DNA from: Pomphorhynchus laevis
Taxonomy: Eukaryota; Acanthocephala; Palaeacanthocephala; Echinorhynchida; Pomphorhynchidae
Assembly (NCBI GenBank): GCA_012934845.2
Contig: WNNJ02003119.1
Coordinates: 62,001-126,000, forward strand
Reading direction: 5' to 3'
Length of the DNA stretch: 64,000 nt
Part shown: piece by piece, positions 10,349 to 19,829 of the stretch
How the letters are laid out: each line of letters opens with the position of its first letter
Position numbering within the stretch: position 1 is the first letter of the stretch
Made by a program: the position numbers and the translations under genes
The notes under the pieces: model-generated
What the model was told of the DNA's origin: nothing
Database searches by the model: none
What the model saw: the letters and a program-made list of their open reading frames with translations, nothing else

Positions 10349-11301
10349 CGAATTTTTGGACGGGTGTGGACAACTTGAAAATTTCCGTCTATGTTTCGGA
10401 TGGAGAGTGATGTTTCGCCGTTTTCCTCGCGACGGCGTTTTTTGATGCGGGCTGAAGAGATTTGAGCGATTTTAGAAGTGGCGCGATCGGGGAAAATTCG
10501 AGTGGTTGAAGATGACATGAGTTTAAATCGTTGAGAGAGGACAGAAGACGCGTGAGAGCAATGCTTGAAAACAATTTTTAGGAGAGGGGGCTGGGAAGGA
10601 TTAGATTGAGAAGATTTGTTTAGACGGATGAATGCGACAGGAGAAATATCCTTGAAAAAGGATGGTTTATCCACAGGAACAATAGACGAGAGGATGGATC
10701 TGAACGCGGAAACATCGTGGTCCAGCGGTGCTTGTGGAGATAAGGAGTTGGATGGTGTGATATTAGTGACAATGACGCAACGATCGCGAGAAGGAAAGTG
10801 CTTCCGTAAAGGAGGACGACTGACGTGAGTTGGTGAGATCACGATAGAAGAGCTGGCAGTTGATGATTTGGATGGATTTGGTTTGACGACGGGAGACATA
10901 GAGGATAATGATAATAAAGAGGGTGGCAAGCGATGTGAGGAAAGGTTATGAGTGGAAGGATAGTGGAGGTTGGTGGAGGTGATTTTGATTGATGGATGCA
11001 AGTTATTGAGAAACGAGAAGGGAAGGACGATACGTGGGGTGTCGGGGAGTGAAGATGACATGGAATGGGAAGTGTATATGGTGGCAGGGTCGGTGGGTGG
11101 AGAAAGGACATTAGAAACGACGGGGGTAGTTTGAGTTGACGTGTTGGATGTTGATATGTGCTTATTGGAAAGGTTGCAGATTAGTTTGTTGGCACAAAAA
11201 CCACATACGAAGTCTTCTTTAGCCTTATTCTTGTCGCAGGCGATTTTTGTCCAGACGCTGCAGTCGTGTATCGAGCACTGTACTTGCGATTGAGATGACA
11301 T
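10312..11301 (-). CDS. LINE-A ORF1 protein with PHD-like zinc finger
   Basis: A 329-residue open frame. Residues ~8-40 form a PHD-like Cys/His cluster (CSIHDCSVW near the start, then FVCGFCANKL). A long Ser/Thr/Pro-rich linker follows to about residue 165. The C-terminal block (~165-320) has RDRCVIVTNI, DVSAFRSIL, FIRLNKS, LLKIVFKH, SQRFKLMSSS, FPDRATS and ISSARIKKRRREENGE. The same layout occurs in LINE-C ORF1 at 15.5-16.9 kb. In CR1-group LINEs, ORF1 proteins with PHD fingers are known and are thought to bind RNA or chromatin. The stop overlaps the ORF2 start (10348) by about 37 bp. The frame is intact here. Confidence 0.8.
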   Translation of the reverse strand: MSSQSQVQCSIHDCSVWTKIACDKNKAKEDFVCGFCANKLICNLSNKHISTSNTSTQTTPVVSNVLSPPTDPATIYTSHSMSSSLPDTPRIVLPFSFLNNLHPSIKITSTNLHYPSTHNLSSHRLPPSLLSLSSMSPVVKPNPSKSSTASSSIVISPTHVSRPPLRKHFPSRDRCVIVTNITPSNSLSPQAPLDHDVSAFRSILSSIVPVDKPSFFKDISPVAFIRLNKSSQSNPSQPPLLKIVFKHCSHASSVLSQRFKLMSSSTTRIFPDRATSKIAQISSARIKKRRREENGETSLSIRNIDGNFQVVHTRPKIRWRSISPMCLLH

Positions 11302-11536
11302 AACCTCACGTTAAAGACCCACATTCGTCCGCGAAGAAGATTTAACACAATTGTCAACCGAACGTGGAAAAGCTGGAATAAGCTACTAAGTCAAGTGGTT
11401 TCGGCCTCCAGTATTTTGTCCTTCAAGAAAAGTCTGAAGAATGTACTAACTTAGAACAATCGGATTTTCATTGATATTTGTTTTTTACTCTGTGCCCAGC
11501 ATGTACGAGCTCTACGCTCTTTTGCTGCTGTTGTAT
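11302..11536 (+). pseudogene. LINE-B tandem copy 3, right part
   Basis: The sequence resumes LINE-B homology at ACCTCACGTTAAAGACCC (compare 6988 onward) and runs through the end of the ORF (FKKSLKNVLT-like) and the 3' UTR to GCTGCTGTTGTAT. Together with 7217-7431 it makes one LINE-B fragment split by LINE-A2. About ten bases of LINE-B appear lost at the insertion point. Confidence 0.85.
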
Positions 11537-11569
11537 ACAAGCATAAACACACAACACACAATCTTCAAT

Positions 11570-12055
11570 ATGCCGCGAGGGAAGCCCAGCTCCATAACAA
11601 AATGCTGCGGATGCAATGGCCCCAACGCTGTTTGTCAAGGATGTCGATGCAGAAAGATGAACATCCCGTGCGTCAATTGTGAGGCTATAAAATGCTCTAA
11701 CAGACGATCGCCCAACAAAATTCCTCAGAATGGTCTCAAAGACAATCAAATCGCAATTATGAATGAACCTGGTCAGTCGCACCCTCAGTCATCAGAGTCG
11801 ATCTTCTCGAATAGCAACATCCAAACCCAACAGACAATGATATCATCCGAAGTTCCCATCGAAAGATATAGCTCCATCAATACCATCGAGGATATTTACA
11901 GTAAAGTTATCCAATGGAGGCCAAACCTACTCAGACTGCCCGCCTGCAACGTTAGCAATATGATCATAGAAACCCTATCTACATTTTACTTAAAAGTTGG
12001 ATCAAACAAGGCTGGCGAACCTTCAGCACTCAAATCAGCTGTAGCGTTCGCCTAA
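11570..12055 (+). pseudogene. RLE retroelement N-terminus, CXC-like cysteine domain
   Basis: The likely start is the Met at 11570 (MPRGKPSS). An open frame extends further left but only into the preceding LINE-B tail. Residues ~10-45 hold a dense Cys cluster (KCCGCNG, VCQGCRCRK, IPCVNC, IKCSNRR) resembling tesmin/TSO1 CXC domains, which bind DNA, so target or RNA binding is a reasonable inference. A Ser/Gln-rich linker follows (SSESIFSNSNIQTQQTM). The frame ends early at 12055. The rest of the protein continues in other frames from about 12185. Confidence 0.65.
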
Positions 12056-12184
12056 TGCATATTGCGGCGGATTCCGACGAAAAAGGTGTCGCTAGTTCGC
12101 AAAACCCTCGAACGGAGGTTTACTCATTAGCAACAAAAGAATTTTAGTGAACTCTTCATCAAAGTAGAATACCTCCAACGCAAC

Positions 12185-13809
12185 TTGCAGCTGCAACCTA
12201 AATCAATCACCCATGATTGGAACAAGCGTTATAGAAAATTGATGGTACAAGGAAAGATAACCGCCGGAACGCACGTACTCGAAGACAAAACAAAGTTTAC
12301 GATCCTGTCACCTGACTGTCAGATGAACGGAAAATCTATCAAAACCATGCTTCAGGATTTGCATCCGCCCGCTGTAGAACCTTTCTCCGATATTTTACTA
12401 TCCGCCAGACATAAAAAGTCGAAAGATCATCATGCCTGCCGATTTTATACACTTGACGAAAATGTCATCATCAGAGCATGCAAACAGACACATGGAGGTG
12501 CTGGGCCATCCGGTCTTGATGCATTTGCGTGGCGACACATGCTTACCGATTTGGTACTCAATCTAACAACCTAGCCAGGTCCCTTGCAGCTTTGGCGATC
12601 CGCATCGGGAATGAGACGTTCGGTACAGGGTCTCTCGAAGCTTTTACCGCATGCAAACTAATCGCACTAGAAAAGTAAACAGGCGGAATTAGACCAATAG
12701 GTATATGTGACACATCCCGACGCATTATAAGCAAGGCAATCCTGCATATTATTTCCACAGACATAGAAGACGTTTGTGATAAAGTGCAATTTGCCGAAGG
12801 TCAAAAAAGTAGCATCGACTACGCCGTACACTCGTTCCGTAACGCTTACCGTGAACATCCTGACATCTGCTTGATGGCAATTGACGCCTCCAACGCTTTC
12901 AACTCAATTAATCGAGCTGCATCTCTTCACAATATAGAATACGTTTGTCCATCCTTTCATCGCACTTTGCTCAATTTATACCAAACCCCAGCACAGCTCA
13001 CCCTAAGTGTTAGCAGTATATACTCGTTGGAACGCTTCACTCAAGGTGATCCCTTCGCAATGGCTGGTTTCTCATTAGCATCCCTTCCGCTAATCGACAC
13101 AATACAACAGTCCGTTCCAAACATAAATCAGAAATGGTATGCCGATAATGCCAACTTCGTCGGTTACCCAGATCAACTAAAAAAAGTTTGGGAAATTCTA
13201 GTCAAGGAAGGACCGAAATACGGATATCACGTAAACGCGTTAAAATCTCAGATACTCTCACACAGTCCACTATGTCAAAACAATTTGCCATCTCCACAAA
13301 TCCGTCAAAGATCGGCCGGCTTGTCAATTCTTGGTTCACCTGTAGGTTCACTTGAGTATGAACAAGAAGCGATCACCCAACATCTAAAAAATTGGAACCT
13401 CCTCGTCACTCGCCTGACATCAGTCGCCAAGATAGATCCGCAAGTCGCCTTTACAGGACTTACCCGGGCCATTCAAGCAAAGTGGACCCGCGTACTACGA
13501 ACTTGTCAATGCCAACCCGTATGGCTAGCAGAATTGTCGGAAGCAATAAAATCAAGCCTTATACCAGAGATAACAAGAAACTCGTGCGTCGATGAATGGT
13601 ATACAATTCTGTCCTCTCCGCTTAAGCTAGGCGGCATTGGAGTATTTGACCCGTCTTTCATGGCTCACCTGGACTACGAAGCGTCTATACAAATTTGTTC
13701 TACGTATGACAGCAATCCCGGCGAAAACGCCCTACGTGATAGACAGAGATTCATGTTCAAGCGGATCTCAACCCGCTGGATCATGGCTTTCCAAGAGCGC
13801 ATCACTTAA
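12185..13809 (+). pseudogene. RLE retroelement reverse transcriptase domain
   Basis: 12185-12574 holds the pre-RT segment ending GGAGPSGLDAFAWRHML. After a frameshift and one stop (near 12678), 12784-13809 carries the RT core. Landmarks are GGIRPIGI, MAIDASNAFNSIN (motif A), FTQGDPFAMAGF (motif B) and KWYADNANFVG (motif C), then GPKYGYHVNALKS. The second catalytic Asp of motif C is Asn, so this copy should be catalytically dead even apart from its breaks. The ASNAFN and QGDP motifs set this RT apart from the CR1-like RTs elsewhere in the window. Confidence 0.75.
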
Positions 13810-14604
13810 TCACCCATTTATCATAACCCGACACTTTAAAACATTCTAGCACACGCATCAAGAGACGGTGCGTCTGCCTGGTTAAGCGCCCTGCCTCTAA
13901 AAAACGAAAACTTCCACTTAACCTCTAACGAATTCACCGATGCCATTTCAACGCGATATGGTTTAATGCCAAACAACCTAGTCGGTAAACACTGCCCATG
14001 CGGAGCTGAATTAGAGGTCGGACATGCCCTCTCATGCAGAAAAGGTGGCCTCCCAACCATCAGGCACAATGCGTTAAGTGACATAATTGCTCATGAACTA
14101 ACCAGTGTGTGTCACAGCGTGGAAATCGAACCTTAATTATCCCCAGTTCCTGACAACCTTACATTTGACGCGTCAAACACTTCAAGAGAATATGGAGCAA
14201 GGCTAGACGCGGTAGGAACAGGAATCAACGGCACACGATATGAGCGGGCATTCTTGGATGTCAATGTCTTTTCCATTTTTGCTCAATCGTTTCCCAACCG
14301 AGCCCTTTCGTCCTCGTTCGAGTACAACGAGAACAGGAAGATTTCTAAATACGAAGAAAGAGTGATAACAGTCGAAAAAGGTTCGTTAATACCTTTTATC
14401 TTATCATCGTCAGGTGGAGTAGGAGACCGCGCTCGATCTTTAATAAAATCAATCGCTACTGCAAAATCAAGACTGAGCCTCACTAGCTACGCCGACATAA
14501 TATCAAACCTTAAAAGCAGGTTGTCGTTTGAAGTGGCCCGTGCTTCATCCGCGTGCCTCCGAGCCCCGAGAAGTTCGAGAGGGAACGCGCAGACCAACAT
14601 TTAA
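13810..14604 (+). pseudogene. RLE retroelement C-terminal zinc motif and PD-(D/E)XK-like nuclease
   Basis: Reading on from the RT, 13850-14135 holds SAWLSALPLKNENFHL, then HCPCGAELEVGHALSC and RKGGLPTIRHN: a C-x-C...H...C motif followed by RHN, as in R2-type restriction-like endonucleases. After a stop near 14134, a frame from about 14137 gives GARLDAVGTG and RAFLDVNVF (candidate catalytic Asp residues), NENRKISKYEERVITVEKGS, SSSGGVGDRAR and LKSRLSFEVARASSACLRAPR. The nuclease would nick the target for reverse transcription. Assignment rests on motif order only. Confidence 0.65.
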
Positions 14605-14769
14605 TAAGTTTAAATTAATTCTAAAAAATTAATTTTTAATTTAACATTTCGGACCCATCTGCGGGTAACCTTATATTGTGTGTATAATAAGAATTCTTTA
14701 TAAAAAAATATTATATTATTGTTCCGGGTTTCACCCTTTCACGTTTTCGGCGCTGGGAAACATAGGTCC

Positions 14770-14990
14770 TAATGCAGACAGTATTACGACAGATTGCTCG
14801 TCAACAGGCGATTAAACACAATATACCATATAATAAATGCATCACAAACCTTAAAAGCAACATTTCATTTATCCTCGCAAAGTGTGTATCTATGGCGATT
14901 CGACGAGCATCAGTTAGACAACTCGATAGCCAAGCGAATTCACTCAATGATTCGCCAAACCAACATTAATGTAAATGTTTTTTAACACTA
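14770..14990 (+). pseudogene. Relic of a second RLE-type element C-terminus
   Basis: The frame 14772-14969 contains NLKSNISFILAKC and MAIRRASVRQL, which line up with NLKSRLSFEVARA and ACLRAPRSSRG at the end of the neighbouring element, followed by a similar NQH/QTNI ending. It is too diverged to be a recent duplicate. About 130 bp of AT-rich DNA and a short G+C-rich patch (14643-14770) separate the two. Confidence 0.5.
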
Positions 14991-15099
14991 ACTTGGTTGA
15001 GGCCTTTTTAAAGGAACCTACACAATTGTAAAGATATTCTAATAAATATTGTTGTTTAAAAAAATTATTATTGAAGTTCTTACAATTTCAGTTAGTTCT

Positions 15100-15206
15100 T
15101 ACAATTTCAGTTCCGGATTCCAGATTTCAGTCGCATATTTCAGTTCCAGATTTCAGTTCCAGATTTCAGTTTCAGATTTCAGTTCCAGATTTCAGTTTCA
15201 GATTTC
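15100..15206 (+). repeat. Short tandem repeat of TTTCAG-containing unit
   Basis: Repeats of about 12 bp of the type TTCAGTTCCAGA / TTCAGTTTCAGA run from about 15100 to 15206, directly before the LINE-C1 5' region. A second repetitive tract at 15283-15360 iterates CGACAACCATCGACAACC-like words, and 15370-15425 iterates ACTTACAACTAACG. They may be monomer-like 5' UTR repeats of the LINE. Confidence 0.7.
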
Positions 15207-15484
15207 AGTTCCGCTCGCTTTGCTCGCGGAAAATCTTGTCCACCAAGATTGAAAAACAATCAAACTACAATCTTCGATGACAACCAACGACAACGTTCGA
15301 CGACAACCATCGACAACCATCCGTTTGACAATTATCGACAATTATCGACAACCATCAACGACATCCGCTCGCTACTTACAACTAACGACTACTTACAACT
15401 AACGCGAACTACTTACAACTAACGACTTGCAGACTAACGGAGTTTAAACATTCTTGATTATAACTAACTAATCAACATTTTATT

Positions 15485-16875
15485 ATGGCAAAGAGAAAGC
15501 TAAAAATGTCGGCCAGCAACTCAAGTCCGTCAAAGAAGCTTACATCGAAAAGCAAATTGGATGCGACAACAAGAACTGCAATGTTTGGACTCACGTTGCC
15601 ATTCCTTTCACTGACAAGGACAACGTTTCAAATCGGAATTTCCTCTGCGGCTTCTGTTGTGCTGCCTTCATAGGTAAGCTAATGAAGAATGACCACTCAA
15701 ACGGTGGAGACGTTCTGAGCGCTAACAAAACTGATTTGTGCTCAATAAATAAACTTGATGATATCTCTCAGTCGACTCAGACCGCTGTTATACATGGAAC
15801 ATCAACAAACGACAACATATCTTCCAATCTATCGTCGTCATCCGTTTGCTTACTAACTCCTTCGTCATCTATGAAACCCGTTCTTGAAACTTCTCTCACA
15901 CACACTCCTCCTTTAGATACGGATAAAACTTCCCTTAATCTTCATCTTCCTAACAATGCAAACAGTAAAGGCCTTCATCTCGTACCTCATTTTTCCGATC
16001 CATCCCCACATCTAAATACATCTCATACTTCTTTCTTCTCTTCACGAACTCCTTACTCTACCTCTACCGTATCACTTCTCAATAATTTACATCCTTCTGT
16101 CAAAATTATCTTGAGTAACATCTCCGTTCAACCTATTCAACAATCCACTTCTGTCACACATGCTCCAATCGTATCACCTATCAATAATTTACATCCTTCC
16201 GTCAAAATCATCTCCAGTAACATCTCCGATCAACCGATTCAACACTCCACTCCTGTCACACATGCTCCAAACTATCTTAAATCTTCACTTAGCACCCCTG
16301 TCATTCCCACGTTTATATGCTCTTCTGCTTCTACTACTACCAGGTCTGTCCGTCCAACACTACGTAATCGTTTTCCTTCGCGCGATCGATGCATTATCAT
16401 ATCTAATTTAAAGGTTTCCGAATCTGGTTCTCCTCAATGTCGCCTCAATGATGATGTATCTGCTTTCAGGTCTATCCTAGCAACCATTCTTCCTGATGAT
16501 AACCCATCTCTCTTCAATAATATCGATCCTGTATCCTATATTCGTTTAAACAAATCCACTAAATCCAATCATCTCAGTCCTCTACTCTTAAAAATCGTTT
16601 TCCGACATAGTTTACATGCCTCTTCTGTACTCTCCCAACGTTTTAAACTTCTTACCACTTCATCTACTTGCCGTATCTTTCCTGACCGCTCCCCTTCTGA
16701 TATTGCCCAGCTCAATTTAGCTCGCATTGAGAAACATCGACGTGAAACAAACAGTGAGTCATCCTTATCTATACGTCAAATCAATGGAAATTTTCACGTT
16801 GTACACACAAGGCCAAATATTCAATGGCATCCCATCCCTCCCCTTGTCTTCTTCGCTAATCGATCTCGCTCCTAA
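15485..16875 (+). pseudogene. LINE-C1 ORF1 with PHD-like finger
   Basis: The likely start is the Met at 15485 (MAKRKLKMSAS). A frameshift near 15530 moves the reading into the frame that carries the PHD-like cluster (GCDNKNCNVWTHV, NFLCGFCCAAFIGKL) and runs uninterrupted to 16875. The linker is Ser/Thr/Pro-rich and contains an internal near-duplicate (NNLHPSVKII repeated near 16080 and 16185). The C-terminal block matches LINE-A ORF1: RDRCIIISNL, DDVSAFRSIL, YIRLNKS, LLKIVFRHS, SQRFKLL, FPDRSPSDIAQLNLARIEKHRRE. Its end overlaps the ORF2 start. Confidence 0.8.
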
Positions 16876-19723
16876 GCATACTTTTCGTCTTAGTCTATTC
16901 AATACTCGCTCCATTCTTCATAAAGCTGATATGCTCCTTGATATCTTCGATCAATTATCTATCGATATTCTCTGCATTACCGAATCTTGGCATTGTGACT
17001 CCGACGATCTTGCTATTCGTCGTCTATGTCGCTATGGTTGTTCTTTAGTTGAATCAGCTCGTCAAATTGCCTCTCGTACATCTACTGCTTTTAACCATGG
17101 CGGTATAGTTGCATTGCTCGTCACCCAATGTCTTTACGTAAAATTAACGTTAACATCCGTTACACCTCGTTCGAATTACTCATATGCAGATTATCAACTC
17201 ATTTCCCTCTGGAACTTGTGATTGTATACCGTCCAGGTTCAGTTGCCCCCTCACGTATCTTCTTTAACGACCTTGCAGATCTTATGTCTCACTGTTCATT
17301 GTCTTATACTCCTTCTTTTGTTCTCAGTGACTTTAACATTCGTCTTGATCGCCCGGCTGACTCCTGACTCTATCACTTTAACTAATCTTTTTTCTGATTT
17401 TAACTATAAATTACTTTCAACAAGCCCAACTCATATTCTCGGCGGTGCTCTCGACATCATTGCTGTCCCTATCTGCTTCAATGACTATACTTCCTTGTCA
17501 ATTACTGATCCCGGTTTGTCCGATCATTTCCTTGTCACTCTTACTCTTACTCGTCCCCATCCTCCTTCTCCGCCTCCACCAATATCCACACCAAGTCGAC
17601 CCTGGAAACTTCTCGATATCCCTATTCTCTGCACAGCCTTACTCAATTCTTCACTCTTTTCACTTCCTCTTAACTATCTCTCTCCCGATGATCTGTGCAT
17701 TCTGTTTGATTCTGAACTTATGTCTATCATCAATAAACTTCTGCCTAGTCGACTCCGACGCTCTCAGCGCTTGCGCCATGCTCCCTGGTTCGATTCTGAC
17801 TGTAGTCTTTCTAAGCGTCGACTCCGTCACTCTTTTCGTATGTATAAACGCTTTCTTAAACGTTCTCCCAACTCACTCACTCCAAATCTCCGTGATTCCT
17901 ACTTTTCTCAACGCCGTTCACATCTTATTCTTATACGTACTAAACGTACTATCTTTTGGCGAAATCAACTCGAGTCATCTTCCAACTCTAAATCTCATTG
18001 GAAAATCTTAAACTCAATTATTTCACGATCATCTACTTCTTGTAATATAAATCCTGATAAAATTTTCTTCTTATCTACAAACAAAGCTATCTAATTTACT
18101 TTCCCTACTACCCATAGCCCCCTTGTACCCACTCTTATCTTTAAATACTTCCCTCCCAGAACTATTCCACCTTCTTCCCGTTTCGTCTGATGAAGTTTCT
18201 TCGGTTCTGCTGTCATTACCTAATAAAACCTCTCCTTCTGACCCAATTCCCACTCACTTGCTTAAAAATATCTGCTCATCTATCTCACCCTTCCTAACCA
18301 CATTGTTCAACTCGTCCATACGTAGCCGTACATTTCCTTTCATCTAGAAATGCGCCAATGTTCGTCCTCTCATCAAAAAGCAATCTCTCGACTCCTCACT
18401 ATCATCTTCGTACCCTCCAATCTCACTTCTCCCAACCCTCTCTAAACTCCTTGAGCGTCTCGTTCTCAAGCAAGTTAATACATATCTCTTTTCCTCTAAC
18501 TTGTTTCCTCCCTTTTAAGCCGCTTTTCGCTCTAATCACTCTACTGAAATTGCCTGTCTTAAAGTTTATAATTACTTACTCATCTCGCGCGATCATAAAT
18601 TATATAGTGTCATAGTTTATCGTGATCTATCGTCTGCTTTTGACATCGTTGACCACTCGATTCTTCTACATCGCCTTCATCATGATTATGGCTTCTCTTT
18701 ACCCACTGTATCGTGGTTTTCTTCATATCTATCAAACCGTACATTTCGCGTATATTCTAACTCTTCTCTCTCCCATTCTTCATCCATCCCGACCGGTGTT
18801 CCACAAGGCTTCGTATTAGGCCCTATGCTTTTCTCTCTCCTTCTCGGTGACTTGTTTCGATTTCTCATAAATTTAACTTCAATGTTATGCAATATGCTGA
18901 TGACATTCTCATCTATGCTCACGCACCTGCTTATCGTATTCATGATCTTAGTGTTTCTGTTTCCAGCTGTCTTGTCTCAATTTCCAATCATCTTTCTTCC
19001 CTTCGCCTTTCTCTGAATCCTGATAAATCTAAAATTATGTGGATCCTACCTCGAAGCTTCGGCGTAGAACCTCCTTCCGTACCATTAGATTCTACAATTC
19101 TTCCTATCGTTGATAATCTCGTTTTCCTAGGCTTTCATTTCGACAACCGACTTTCACTTAAACCTTTCGTTAAAGATAAAGTACGCTCATCTACCTTGAT
19201 ACTCCGCAACCTCCGTCAAGTTCGTAGATTGATCGATTTACCTTCTTGTATGACTCTCATATCTTCTCTTCTTTTCTCAAGACTCGATTATTGTCTTAGT
19301 CTATTTTCCAACTCACCTAAATCCACTCTTCTTCCGTTACAACGCATCATCAACGCTGTCGTCCGAGTTTTCCTCCGTCTTCGTCGTTTTAATCATACAT
19401 CCCACTATATTGTTTCTCTTGATTGGCCTACCATTTATTGTCGTGTTCAAATTCGTCTTCTTATCATTGATTTTCGCCTTATAACTTCTCATACCCCTTC
19501 ATTTCTCAACCTTCCTTTTCTTGATAATTCTCGTCCTGTTTACTGTTCCTTGCGTTCCCGTAATTCCCTTCATTTACATGTCCCAATCTACTCTACCTCT
19601 TTTGGCTTCAGCTCCTTCGTTGTGGCTGCTCCTCTCTTGTGGAATCAAGTGCATATTCATATCCGCCAATCAACATCTATGCCGTACTTCAAACGCCAAA
19701 TCCAATTCTATTTCAACAATTAA
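16825..19723 (+). pseudogene. LINE-C1 ORF2 (endonuclease and RT), frameshifted
   Basis: Endonuclease pieces: SLFNTRSILHKADML, CITESWHCDSDD, YRPGSVAPSRIFF, HILGGALDIIAVP, GLSDHFLVTL. Linker: LRHAPWFDSDCSLSKRRLRHSFRMYK. The RT is present only in short frames (FDIVDHSI-like near 18640), followed by MQYADDILIY (18887 onward) and the C-terminal domain to 19723. Comparison with the nearly intact LINE-C3 shows at least six frame changes or stops, including a lost motif A region around 18600. It is non-functional. Confidence 0.85.
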
Positions 19724-19829
19724 CTAATTATCTGTGACTTTTGATGTTCTTTTTTTGTTTGTTAGTGGTCATGTAAGCGTGCATTTTGCACGCATTTGCC
19801 ACGTTAAATAAATTATTGTATTATTATTA

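Larger units (their letters stand above)
7432..11301 (-). mobile_element. LINE-A copy 2, CR1/L2-like, nearly full length but broken
   Basis: A minus-strand LINE has ORF1 (10312-11301), an endonuclease plus linker (8927-10348), an RT (about 8293-8872), a degraded C-terminus (7500-8290) and the 3' hairpin end (7453-7468). It lies inside LINE-B copy 3, whose halves flank it. Its 3' end has an A-rich tract at the junction. ORF1 starts exactly at the other junction, so the 5' UTR was probably lost on insertion. The RT and C-terminus carry frameshifts and stops. Confidence 0.85.
11537..14640 (+). mobile_element. RLE-type non-LTR retroelement with CXC-like domain (broken)
   Basis: A single damaged ORF runs in the order Cys-rich N-terminus, RT, C-terminal CCHC plus RHN motif, PD-(D/E)XK-like nuclease. 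It lacks an APE endonuclease. Predicted proteins of this build are, as I recall, scattered through cnidarian and other invertebrate genomes, and the C-terminal layout is like that of R2-type elements. I do not assign a clade name. Several stops and frameshifts split it, and RT motif C reads YADN instead of YADD. The element begins right after the LINE-B 3' end. Confidence 0.75.
15207..19815 (+). mobile_element. LINE-C copy 1, CR1/L2-like, broken
   Basis: A LINE with a 5' region (15207-15484), ORF1 (15485-16875), ORF2 (about 16825-19723) and the family 3' hairpin end (19777-19793, then TTTGCCACGTTAAATAAA). It is closely similar to LINE-C3 at 33047-36262. The 5' region begins with CAGTTCCGCTCGCTTTGCTC, a motif also found at the 5' end of LINE-D. 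ORF2 is split by many frameshifts. Confidence 0.85.

Noticed and set aside
11471-11569. Earlier start for the RLE element protein
   Set aside because: This part of the frame lies in the LINE-B 3' tail; the Met at 11570 begins the element's own sequence.
18180-18200. CTGATGAAG as another hammerhead core
   Set aside because: It lies within conserved LINE-C coding (VSSDEVSS) and has no matching GAAA, stem II or cleavage strand.
18071-18253. Minus-strand ORFs over LINE-C (also 34523-34705, 35441-35662)
   Set aside because: They are antisense shadows repeated identically over both LINE-C copies.
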